Source: Trichobilharzia regenti (lineage: Eukaryota; Platyhelminthes; Trematoda; Strigeidida; Schistosomatidae). From it: a DNA stretch of 64,000 bases. Positions 55,120 to 64,000 of this stretch are shown here, piece after piece (within the stretch, counting starts at the first letter, position 1; each line of letters starts with the position of its first letter). Both the position numbers and the translations under genes were made by a program. Under the pieces are notes generated by a model that saw nothing but the letters and a program-made list of their open reading frames with translations, was not told where the DNA came from and made no database searches. The stretch is taken from assembly GCA_944472135.2 (NCBI GenBank), contig OX235263.1, positions 3,517,517 to 3,581,516 of the forward strand, read 5' to 3'.

Positions 55120-56660
55120 CAAATTTAGGGAAGAAAATTCTCTTTTCATTATCGACGAAATCATCTTCACAGGCTGCCGTACAGTCGTATTTATACTTAC
55201 CAAAAATGTATAGTAGTCTATTATTGAGTACTAGAGGGTAACATAATTGATATAGATATTATAGAGAAGAAGACCATGTAACAATTACTCAGCAACGACG
55301 AACACCTCCCACAAAAATCAAAAATGCAGCACACAAGCTGGATGGAATACACAAACCTATGCCCAACAATGTACTTCCAATTCAACGGCCAAATATATGA
55401 ACAAATCAAGGGAACACTCATGGGATCGCCAATATCAGGTTTTATTGCAGAAGCAGTGATGCAAAGGCTTGGAAACATAGTCCTAACAAAGATCAAACCA
55501 AAAATTTGGATACGTTACTTAGACGACACATTTGTAATAATCAAAAGAAACGAGTTAGATAAAACTCACAACTTATTAAACAAAATCTTCAACGACATCA
55601 AATTCACAAGAGAAGAGGAATCTGATAACCAAATCCCATTTTTGGACGTCTTGGTCAAGCGAAAAACCACGGGAGAATTAGAAACTGAAGTTTATAGGAA
55701 ATCAACTCACACAGACCAAATACTAGCTCAGTTACAACAGCAACAATACAATAACACACAAAAAGAATTGTATACAAACACTATTCAAGAGGGTAGGCCA
55801 GGACTCATTGCAGCACTTTCAGCTTAAAGAAAAGTTGAAGAAAGATATCTCATGGACGTCTTCCAAAATAATGGATGTCCATGGAACTTCATCGAAAGAC
55901 ATAAACCCACAAGCTAGCCTATCAAACCAAAAGCCCCAAGGAAAGCACAGTGAAAGTCGCCCTACCTTATATAAAGGATATCTCAGAATTCACTGAAAGA
56001 ATTTTCAAACCCTTAGGAATTGACGTCGTACATAAACCGACAAAGTCACTTCACTCAGCTGGCTAGCTCTGTGACAATCAGAAGACTCAACAACGAGATA
56101 AAACCAACATCATCTACAAAATAAATTGTAACAACTGCGAAAAACACTAAATTGGCCAAAATGAAGGTCCCCTTCGTCTTTGTATACACGAACATAAGTT
56201 AGCCGTCAAAACACATGACATCTACACCATTACTCATATCACTCCATACAGACAACCACGGACATCAATTCGACTGAGACAACCAACGTTCATATATTAG
56301 ACAGAGGAAACACCAAGAATGATAGAGAATTTTTAGAAGTCTGCTTGGTATTCCAGTGAATCATCAAACGATAAACAGATCGAGGTAGACAAAATTTCTA
56401 ACCGATAAGAAAGAAGTCTCACACACAGAAGGCCAAATTTCAATTCAAGGAAACAATCAGTTGGAATACAAGTAGCTGCCTAGATGGCATGAAACACACA
56501 CAACAGGTCACCAGGAGAGATGATTAATAAACTCCTGCAGAAATCTAAAAGCTCAGTTCGAATTGATGTATGCGTTGAAGATGTCGCCTAGTAGAGGGTG
56601 ATGAAAGCTTCACAAATCAACTATCCAGCTAAGGGAACACAACCATATCAAAAACTTTTT
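55120..56660 (+). mobile_element. PLE with RT core and GIY-YIG remnant
   Basis: The element begins with terminal-repeat-like sequence (55141-55200, minus-oriented GATGATTTCGTC...GAAAAGAG...TTTTCTTC) and continues through the RT frame (55324-55827). At 56095-56160 it reads TNIIYKINCNNCEKH-x-IGQ, a GIY-YIG entry whose Tyr codon is now a stop. The end is degraded. Confidence 0.75.
55324..55827 (+). pseudogene. Penelope-type reverse transcriptase, catalytic half
   Basis: YFQFNGQIYEQIKGTLMGSP, then ISGFIAEAVMQRLG, is the RT block before the catalytic box. WIRYLDDTFVIIKRNELDKT carries the YLDD pair of Asp residues intact. IKFTREEESDNQIPFLDVLV, then TEVYRKSTHTDQILA follow. It would copy RNA at nicked chromatin ends in the family. 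The N-terminal fingers are missing, and the frame ends after QEGRPGLIAALSA through a frameshift. Confidence 0.8.
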
Positions 56661-57907
56661 ATAAATTTTTTATTCGATATTCTTATCTAATGTTCGACTA
56701 AATGATTGATAACCGCTTAACAGATACTATGAATATAGAGAAAATATTCATTCATCAGTTTTGAAAAAAGAATAATTGAGCAAAGAATATTATTTTCTAC
56801 AATTGCCTTTTCTGGCTCTACATTTATATACATTGTTATGTTGCTGCTGCTGAGTGGTTAATAGTAGTTTTCCACGTCGACAAATTGTTATGTACTCGTC
56901 GCTAAATTATTGTTATGGACTGGTCGAGAAACTAATAGTCCTGACGCAAGAAGGCGGAAATCAGAAGACTACTAGGTTTGCGATGATACTTCTATTTCCA
57001 AACACAAGGAGAATGCAAAAGCAGTATCACACCAAAGTGAGTAAGTTTGTAAGTCCCACAAATTGTGAATGTGAAATATATATGAATATTCCAGATAAAG
57101 TGTGTGAATAAATCATTAGACAGCCTTAACATGAATGGCTAATTATGATGAAGTATCGATCCATATATACATAGCAAAATATAGCAGACATGTCAACAAC
57201 CACCATATATGGATATATGTCACCAAGCAACGGACTGTCAACAAACACTCATATTATATATAATATAAGGAGAATATACATTGTTAAAGGAGACAAGTTC
57301 ATACAAGTGAAATGGTCACAGACTAAGCGAGAAAACAGAAAAAGAGACCAACATACACACACACATAAATATATATATGTGGATACATATCATATATATA
57401 TATATGATACATCGAATATTCTAGAATAGTCGTCATTAACAATATTGGTGTTTTTAAATTCTATCTATTTGTTAAGTATAATCCATGGTATCACAGGTCA
57501 TGAAAGTTGCATAAATTATAATTAGCATAAAATTGTAATAGTAAATAAACGACAAAGATTAGCGCTGCGAATAGATTTTGTTTGTCCTTTAGTTAACCAC
57601 TATGCAGGATGATGTTCGGAAATCCGATGTTAAACACGCCTAATTGTATGGCCTATGTAACTAACTGGCTCCACAGGAGCAGTTAAATTGGTAGGTACAT
57701 ATAGCAGAGGCTTTATGATATTATTAAGCTTAATAGACTGTCGTCAGAACGTCACTTAGTCAGTGGTAAAATATTTTATTTTTAATGAACAAGTTTCATG
57801 TTAAAATTGTCTTGGAATTCACTAATTAACTCACTGGGTTTTATGTGTGATTGCGTAATTGAGAATTTTATCTCTAAGAATCAGATTCACCAGACTCTTC
57901 TAAATGA
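56661..57907. other. NPHP4 intron, unassigned; AT microsatellites
   Basis: It contains TA-rich and CA-rich runs near 57240-57420, including the palindrome CATATATATATATATG. No element recognised. Confidence 0.4.
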
Positions 57908-58150
57908 TTCCTTCACCTTCTCAGTGGAACATTGGGCAGCCTCAAGCTAGAGGCTTGAAGTTTCTGAAGCAGTGTTGACTATTTTTACAGGATGAGGTTG
58001 CTGTTAGCCTCATGCCCGATCTCTCCTCTTGACCAGCTTTGATGAAAACTGGCTTAGCGAGGTAAAAGGGTGCATCGGTGACCGGAGATCGAAACCCTGA
58101 CCACGTGCATGGTCGGTGAGCGTCCCAACCTCTGTGCCACCGAAGCACTT
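57908..58150 (-). mobile_element. SINE-B (minus)
   Basis: On minus: TCGGTGGCACAGAGGTTGGG head, B-box-like CAGGGTTTCGATCTCC, ACCTCGCTAAGCCAG, GAAACTTCAAGCCTCTAGCT, then AATGTTCCACTGAGAAGGTG and AAGGAATCA. Confidence 0.85.
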
Positions 58151-58224
58151 TTCTAGCCAAAGTATAATATAATTCTCCGCATTAGCTGAATAAATTAAAT
58201 TGCTTGTCATGTGATTAGAAACAC

Positions 58225-59460
58225 ACTATGTCTCGAACCCATGCAGCCAGGTGAGGGCTTATGGCGAGTTGTCATCTGAAGTGGTGACGACTAGTGGTGT
58301 CCGTCAGGGATGGCCATTATCCCCATTTCTATTCAATTTCATCATACATGTACTAATGCACTTAACCCTAACTGACTTCAGTGACTCAGGGATTGACTTG
58401 TTACCAGCGAATAATCTCGTTGACTTAGAATATGCGGATGATACAATCATCTCTCCTAGGTGAAGACGCTGAGAAAATAGAGCAGAGTCCTTTGAACGCC
58501 TTGAGCTGCAATCTACTAATGTTTGGCATGCGATTCGCTCCCTCTACCAAGTGTCAGATGATGTTGCAAGACTGGACTGGACTACATTGACTCCTGGCTT
58601 AAAAATAGGGAGTGAAGTGGTAGAGCACGTTGACCACTTCACTTATTTGGGAAGTCTCATCAGTCAGCGCCAATGAATTGATGGCTGACTACATCGCTAC
58701 TACAGCACAGATACAGAAAGCTAGTTTCCCATATGCCAGTTTATGCCGTCTCTGGCGTAGACGTCATATCCGGCTGGCTGTCGACCAAACGGCTCCTCTC
58801 CATCCTCCTTTGTGGTTGTGAGCGATACCTGGCCATTGAGAGTGGAGGACACGAAAAGACCAGCTAGTTGTCTTTGATCATAGGTGCCTGTGTTCTATCT
58901 CCCGTGTGAAGCGGTATAATAGGGTGAGCAATATTGAGGTTAGGCTTCGACCGAATGCTGGGTAAGGAGGGGAAATCAATCGACGAAGCTGTGAAGCTAC
59001 ACCGACATGTGTAACGTGTGCTTAGTCATCACCTTCGTCGACGGGCAATGTTAGATGAAAAGTGCTAGTGGCGGTCAGACCAAAACATGGCTTGATCTGT
59101 CAGTGAAATCCTTAACAGTTATTTAAGCCACGTGGGAAGGTGTAGACTTCGTGACTGGTTGGGGTCCTTGAGACTGTAAAAACAAATGAAAGCTAGAGAC
59201 AATTTGTGATATGGCTCAATCTCATCGTTTTCAATGACAACGCAGATGCACCCACTTCTTTTGACTTGTAGTTTCTAATGAAACTATATTGTTCTTCGTT
59301 ATTACTATTCCTGTCTACTGTCTCTATTATGCATTTCTTCTACTTTCTTCTCTTGGTTTTGTGTGGTACATGAAGGGAGTGTGGCGACTTGAACTGCTGA
59401 ACATCGGTGAAAAGTTCTATGTCGAAAACAGACAGGCAGACATGTCTTTTAGCGTATAAA
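58225..59460 (+). mobile_element. LINE-Q copy with RT catalytic region and full 3' end
   Basis: 58251-58463 reads SGVRQGWPLSPFLFNFIIHV, then NNLVDLEYADDTIISPR, with the YADD catalytic pair intact. Later fragments give DYIDSWLKNR, the GKEGKSIDEAVKLHRH tail and the UTR ending GAAAAGTTCTATGTCGAAAA. Stops and indels abound. Clade uncertain (APE-type non-LTR). Confidence 0.8.
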
Positions 59461-59594
59461 GAACAATTCCTTGAACCTGTTTTTTGTATGTCTTAAGAGA
59501 AACTACCAGACTTTTTGTTGTTCAACTGAGAATTTTATCATTCGGTGGCTTATTTCAACGTTGTATTCTACTACTCTTCCTCCTACTTTTACAG

Positions 59595-59687
59595 ATTCGA
59601 ATCGAGTGAGGCACTGACAACTGATGTACCTGAACAAATCTACTTCACATTTCAATTTTATCGTTTCCCACAGGTTAAAACGCCAAC
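59595..59687 (+). CDS. NPHP4: NPHP4 exon (FTFQFYRFP signature)
   Basis: After CTACTTTTACAG one base completes a Gly codon in phase with 52376. The product is FESSEALTTDVPEQIYFTFQ, then FYRFPQVKTP. The string YFTFQFYRFP is the strongest signature in the window: human NPHP4 has VYFTFQFYRFPPATTP. The donor is CAAC|GTGAGT (phase 2). The remaining exons lie beyond 64000 or were not found in 59.7-64 kb. Confidence 0.93.
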
Positions 59688-59919
59688 GTGAGTCTTTCCT
59701 TTATCATTGTGGTTTTGTGTACGCATGTGATAGTACTTGTCGTTTTTTCAGCTTTAGTTAAATTTTTTTCATCCAAACATTAGCATAAATCTTCTTGCTT
59801 TTTCATAAGAAAATAGTTTGAAAAATGCTGCTTATTTTGCTTTCATGATATCTGATATCATAAATCAATAAGTGATATTGATTATTTCATACATTTATTA
59901 TTCCCCTTAATGAATTTGA

Positions 59920-60116
59920 ATAAAGCAAGAACTACAGCTTTTGCAGAATAAAGTGATACCATCTTTTTTCGTTGCCTTCTCGTCAGTTGCTTACATGCCA
60001 AAGTGATTATTAAGTATATCTACAAAAACAATTTTAACATATGTGCACAAAGTTCACCTCAAAAAAATCAATCGATCAATATTTGCATACAGTAATTATA
60101 TATATATATATATATA
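59920..60116 (-). mobile_element. PLE 3' flank before LINE-P copy F
   Basis: GAATAAAGCAAGAACTACAG, GTATATCTACAAAAACAATT and GCATACAGTAAT match 39405-39590, followed by a TA microsatellite (60097-60116). Confidence 0.65.
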
Positions 60117-61375
60117 TTATTTATTATTATTATATCCTTTAATTCCTAGAGGAACATAGGACCTCAGCTGCGCGTCTCCATTACCTTCGATTTTCTGCCA
60201 ACTTCTTCACTCCGCTCCAAGTCTGCCCACATGCTTTCATCTCCTCCTCACATGACCTCCTCCAAGTCACCCTCACACTGACGACTAACTCGCCTCTTCC
60301 CTTTCGGGTTCCACTCGAGCGATGGCTTGTCTAGTGATGTCACTTGATAGTTTCCTCAGAGTATGGCCAGCCAATCCATCTCCACTTCTTCCTGCCTATT
60401 TGTTTCACAATCGGTTCCTGATTGGTTCGCTCCCAGAGATCTCTACCTGTAGGTGATCTTTTCTGGCCGGCCATCTGATTTTGAGTATTGAGCGAAGACA
60501 GCTGTTAATGAAGGTCTGAAGTTTGTTTGAGATGCTCTTTATGACTCGCCATGTCTCTAATCCGTACAGTGAGTAGCACTGACTTCACATTGGAGTTGAA
60601 AATCTGGAAGTTATTTTTGATGCTGAGTGCTGTTGACCTCCACACAGACTTGAGAGTAATGAAAGCTTGTCTTGCTTTCCCGTTTCTGGCTTTGATATCC
60701 TCGTCACTTTCGTCAGCCTGTAGTTGAGACGATGCTTCCCAGGTAGGTGGAGGAGGTTGTTTCTTTCAGGTTCTTCCCATTTATGCTGGCTGATTGTTGT
60801 CTGTTGTTGTTGTTGTTGTTGATGTTGGCTAGGAATCTTCATCATCTCTGTTTTATCTATGTTCACGTGAAGTCCTATCTTTGATGCTTCTTCTGCCAAC
60901 TTGTTGCTTTTCATTTGCATATCTTCTAGTTTGTGGGAAATCAGAAATATATCATCGGCGAAGTCCAGATCCTCCAACTTTTTTGTATGAGTCCATTTTA
61001 TGCCTGTTTCCTCATTGCCCGCTGTCTGTCGCATTATCCAATCTACTGCAATCGGGAAAGTCATTAGCGATAGTAGGCAGCCACCCTTGTCTTACTTCCG
61101 TCTTCACTTCTAATGATTCCGTAAGTTTTCCATTGTGGATTACTTGGCGGTATACAGCATTGTCGTATAACTATTGGATGAGATGTATAATTGTCGACGG
61201 CACCCTTTGGAAGTAGCGAAGTAATTGCCAGATCATCTCTCGATCGACGATGTCGAAGGCCTTTTCAAAGTTGATGAAGTTGAGATAGAGAGGTGACTGC
61301 TATTCCAAGCTTTGTTCAATGGTGATCCGTAGAGTGGGGATTTGATCAATACATGATTTGTTTCTCCTGAACCCA
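60117..61375 (-). mobile_element. LINE-P copy F
   Basis: The 3' end TTATTATTATTATATCCTTT, then AATTCCTAGAGGAACATAGG. Minus 60585-61064 reads IAVDWIMRQTAGNEETGIKW, then LEDLDFADDIFLISHKLEDM and IDKTEMMKIPSQHQQQQQQ. It reaches upstream to NLH or INF residues of the RT near 61250 (FEKAFDIVD-like). Flanked on both sides by the same ~100-bp PLE sequence. Confidence 0.8.
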
Positions 61376-62095
61376 TAAAGTATATCTACAGAAACAGTTC
61401 TAACATACTTACACAAAGGTCATTTTAAACGAAAATCAGTCGATCAATATCTGCATACAGTAATAATATGTAATATTAAACACTATTCCGAAAATTATGA
61501 TCATACACAATGGAAACCTCCTTCATTATATATTCAGATGAAAGAGTGATGAAAATATCCAGTTACAAGGTTGGCGAAGAAAGGCTGATAACTGCTTCTT
61601 TCTAGACGCATATATCAGGTTTCAGGCGCTTGATTTAGATAGCTTCAGCAAACTTCAGGAGAATTGAACTCTTTTGCCTTTTGATAATTTTGAACGATTT
61701 TAAGATGTCCATTGATGACCCGTGTCGAGGGGATGCCTGGTGGTACCACTGTTTAAAGCATTTGTTCCCTTTAAACATAAGCTTTTTGGTATATGTTCAG
61801 AAAATCGTAGATATGCCCTTCTTCTTTCTGTCCTTCCAATATAATTGGTCCCGCAGAATGTTCCACTTCCTCGACATTGCCATGGAATGCCTAGGAGACG
61901 GTAGTCTTCAGAGGTCAATTTATCTAAAGCCTTCTTGGAAAGCCCAATACTTACATTTTAATATTTTTTGTCCAAATGGCTTTAAACACGCTGAGCATGT
62001 ACCAAAACGTTTATGTCTCAAGGGAACAAATGCTTTAAACAGTGCCATCACCAGGCATCTCTTTGACAAACCAAACTATAGAAAATTAAACTAAT
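61376..62095. mobile_element. PLE head-to-head chimera, second copy
   Basis: Minus 61540-61855 gives TNYIGRTERRRAYLRFSEHI, then PKSLCLKGTNALNSGTTRH. It switches near 61855 to plus MFHFLDIAMECLGDGSLQRS, then IYLKPSWKAQYLHFNIFCPN. The switch point and both halves match 39405-40120. At 61985-62070 a second plus-strand fragment, HAEHVPKRLCLKGTNALNSA, is joined on. Confidence 0.8.
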
Positions 62096-62099
62096 ACTC

Positions 62100-62460
62100 A
62101 CCAGTGACTTGCTATAGCATGGAGTTTCCTGGAGTCCTAGTGGAAGTCGTGACCAGTGAGGTCCATCCAGAAGTCACGTGTGGGGATGGATTTCCCACCG
62201 ACGACGCTCGTTGGGGTCGCCCTAAATTACGAACTAGTAGAAGTTAGAATTCATGGGCTGACCACTGAATTAGGTCCGAGTGGCTGAATGATATACGAGC
62301 TGGCCTTGAAACCGGAAGGTCCTAGGTTCACGCACTGGCGGTGGTTGGTTACTGCCTTTGATTCCTCAACTTGTCTGATGAAACAGCTGTCCATTACTCC
62401 CTGGATTGTTTTCAAGGGTTCTCTAACTGATATCAATCCGTGATCAACTCGTAAAAACAA
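62100..62460 (+). mobile_element. Hammerhead SINE, full-length type
   Basis: Leader CAGTGACTTGCTATAGCATG, then GTCGTGACCAGTGAGGTCCA; head TAGGTCCGAGTGGCTGAATG, then GAGCTGGCCTTGAAACCGGA; tail CTCTAACTGATATCAATCCG. It is the same organisation as 35035-35380. The B box has decayed. Confidence 0.8.
62348..62397 (+). ncRNA. Hammerhead ribozyme, decayed (SINE copy)
   Basis: Stem I GTTACTG/CATTAC; core CCTTTGA; stem II around TTCCTCAACTTGTCTGAT; GAAAC; stem III ACAG/CTGT; GTC before the cleavage point. Several core changes; inactive. Confidence 0.6.
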
Positions 62461-62479
62461 AACTAACCCTTACAAACCA

Positions 62480-62552
62480 AAATGTAGAAAACTGGCGTAA
62501 GTTGCTGTCTACCAATTTTGGCTATCAGACAGCTCTCACCACAATAGTATTT
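62480..62552 (-). mobile_element. LTR start fragment (TGTGGTGAGAGC family)
   Basis: On minus it begins TTGTGGTGAGAGCTGTCTGA, then TAGCCAAAATTGGTAGACAG and AACTTACGCCAG, like the start of the 48130-48492 LTR and the 29.3/29.7 kb repeats. Confidence 0.6.
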
Positions 62553-63379
62553 TAAGACTGCGATTCATGGCCACGTTAGTATGAACCAAAATGTCATCTC
62601 CTCTAAGATAAGTAGATTGTATCTCAGATGGGTGTTCGATAAGTTTCACTGCAAACCGAAGTGTTCCGAACCAGGTTTACAATGATTCTTTGACCTATCT
62701 ATGTTTTTGGCCGAATAGAAATTCCTAGATACATGAAATTCGCAAAACATCTTTTTTGCGTTAGCATTCTAGTTGATTTTCTTTGTGTTTTTTTATTATT
62801 TTTGTTTTGTTTTGATCATATTTATTAAAATATTCTAAGAAAATATTTAAAATACTCATAGATTCTTTGATCGGACACTAGGTAGTTGGTATCTAGTGTT
62901 GTACGTGTCTAGTCCTTTGTTTGGTCAAGACTGAAGTTTACAATGTGGTCACCAACAAGCCTACGTTGTTCGTCATCATGGTTCACTCTGGACTGTTGCT
63001 ATCTCAGAATGCATATGAGTATTCCTTCAAGACTGTAGGTACACCTTGATGGCGGATGCTAACAATCGTGAAACCTAGGTCCGACGATTCCTGCCGATTG
63101 CCTTCAACCATATAATAACAACTATACTCATGAATTATTTATATAATTGCATCTTTTGTAATGGTTGGCTAGGTAACATTTTGATCAAAATTACTGCCCG
63201 TGATCATCACACCAACTACTGGAATTGTTTCTTTTTAAAAATTCCTAAATATATTTAGTAGTTTTCGTGGATGGTGTTTAGCGATGTAAGAATCTGGAAT
63301 GTGGATTTCGTCCTAACTTTAGGACTCGTAATCTCTGTGTTCCTGCATCCTCCCAGTAAGTAGGCAATGGTTGTTCCCG
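62553..63379. other. Unassigned sequence
   Basis: No element or NPHP4 exon recognised. Confidence 0.35.
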
Positions 63380-63455
63380 ATGAAACTTGAACCCAGTACC
63401 CGTCGTTTGAAATGGCGAAGCGTTACCAGACCACATAAGCTATGAGAGGCAGTCG
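63375..63455 (-). repeat. tRNA-like segment (possible SINE head)
   Basis: On minus: CTTATGTGGTCTGGTAACGC (A-box-like), then GACGGGTACTGGGTTCAAGT (B-box-like). The spacing fits a tRNA-derived pol III promoter. Another copy was not found here. Confidence 0.4.
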
Positions 63456-63668
63456 GGTGGATAGCAATTTGACGTTTGAAAAGCTGGGTACTGGGTTGCA
63501 GCCTTACTGGGAATACCATCACTCACGGGGGAACGTAGGCGATTCCAGATGACGAGTCTCACGGCTAGGACGAAATGTACATCCTAGATTCCATGTTTGT
63601 TGAATCAAGGATAAGCAAAATAAAAATTGAATTAAAAACAAATAATGTAGTGACTTTATCTTATGATT

Positions 63669-63744
63669 GCATCGGTAGTTCAGTGATAAGAATAATCATC
63701 AGACACGCTTCACGTAGTCTAGGATACTATCTCCGGCCGACTCA
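63669..63744 (+). pseudogene. tRNA-Gly-like pseudogene
   Basis: GCATCGGTAGTTCAGTGATA opens as metazoan tRNA-Gly (GCATCGGTGGTTCAGTGGTA). CAGACACGC stands where the anticodon arm ends (GCCACGC), and CTCCGGCCGACTCA at the end fits the acceptor stem. The anticodon arm and T arm are broken, so it is not functional. Confidence 0.5.
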
Positions 63745-63765
63745 CTGACTGACAAGCCTCACCCA

Positions 63766-63950
63766 ACGGGCGGCACAGTGGTTAAGACTCTCGCCGACCA
63801 TGCACATGGCCCGAGGTTCGATCCCCTGCCACTGACGCACACCTGATATCTATGGTTGACCTACAAAATTTGGGCTACCGATATCACATGCTGAAAATTC
63901 CATACTTGTGCCATAAATACAGTGTGGAATCAAGCTGTAGTAAAAAAAGT
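63766..63950 (+). mobile_element. SINE-A
   Basis: A box GGCGGCACAGTGGTTAAGAC; B box GAGGTTCGATCCCC; end GTGTGGAATCAAGCTGTAG, then A-rich. Confidence 0.9.
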
Positions 63951-64000
63951 TCTTTAGCTGCTGCATACCGTGTTTTTTAGAAAAAAACTTGCAGTCTTTA

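Noticed and set aside
1..64000. CRISPR arrays, bacterial operons, ribosome binding sites
   Set aside because: The window is eukaryotic repeat-rich DNA with spliceosomal introns; no spaced short direct repeats or bacterial gene order were seen.

Overview
The window looks like trematode (schistosome-like) nuclear DNA. It is AT-rich, mostly old transposable elements, and contains the repeat types expected there: tRNA-headed SINEs that carry a type I hammerhead ribozyme (Smalpha-like), many Penelope-like elements (PLEs) with GIY-YIG endonuclease ends, two families of 5'-truncated non-LTR retrotransposons (called LINE-P and LINE-Q here), and Ty3/gypsy debris. Introns of 37-46 nt next to introns of 3-7 kb also fit flatworms. 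No RNA gene looks functional.

The one host gene I can support is on the + strand from about 25.2 or 26.1 kb to beyond 59.7 kb. It is an orthologue of nephrocystin-4 (NPHP4), a ciliary transition-zone protein. I assembled it by eye from splice sites, reading phase and similarity to remembered human NPHP4. Firm exons are 26293-26430, 26468-26675, 26714-27057, 31401-31518, 31561-31667, 38970-39314, 48906-49184, 52229-52376 and 59595-59687. Exons at 43040-43134 and 48719-48855 rest mainly on phase. Possible N-terminal exons are 25236-25412 and 26123-26246. Reading phase is continuous across every junction from 26293 to 59687 if the small intron at 48856-48905 is accepted. The 3' half of the gene lies outside the window.

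Region by region. 1-5 kb: LINE-Q tail, two PLE remnants, a SINE, a tandem repeat and a minus-strand PLE. 5.2-16.2 kb: a giant imperfect palindrome with arms of about 4.28 kb (5186-9464 and 11952-16228) and a 2.5 kb spacer of LINE-P plus gypsy RT/RNase H; each arm carries one gypsy RT and one SINE. 16.2-17.5 kb: a direct repeat of part of the right arm. 17.5-25 kb: SINEs, a degenerate PLE, a near-perfect 464-bp PLE foldback at 21.5-22.4 kb, and unassigned DNA. 25-60 kb: NPHP4 exons, with introns filled by PLEs, LINE-P, LINE-Q, SINEs, a TRIM-like LTR unit and a solo LTR. 60-64 kb: LINE-P inside PLE sequence, a PLE chimera, SINEs and tRNA-like pseudogenes.

The recurring theme is self-cleaving RNA and inverted architecture. 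Hammerhead-like folds occur in the SINEs and in the terminal repeats of several PLEs. One PLE fragment at 53183-54251 is bounded by inverted terminal repeats, each carrying a hammerhead core, and by a 12-bp target-site duplication inside a LINE-P copy. All families were assigned by reading translated motifs; no search was run.
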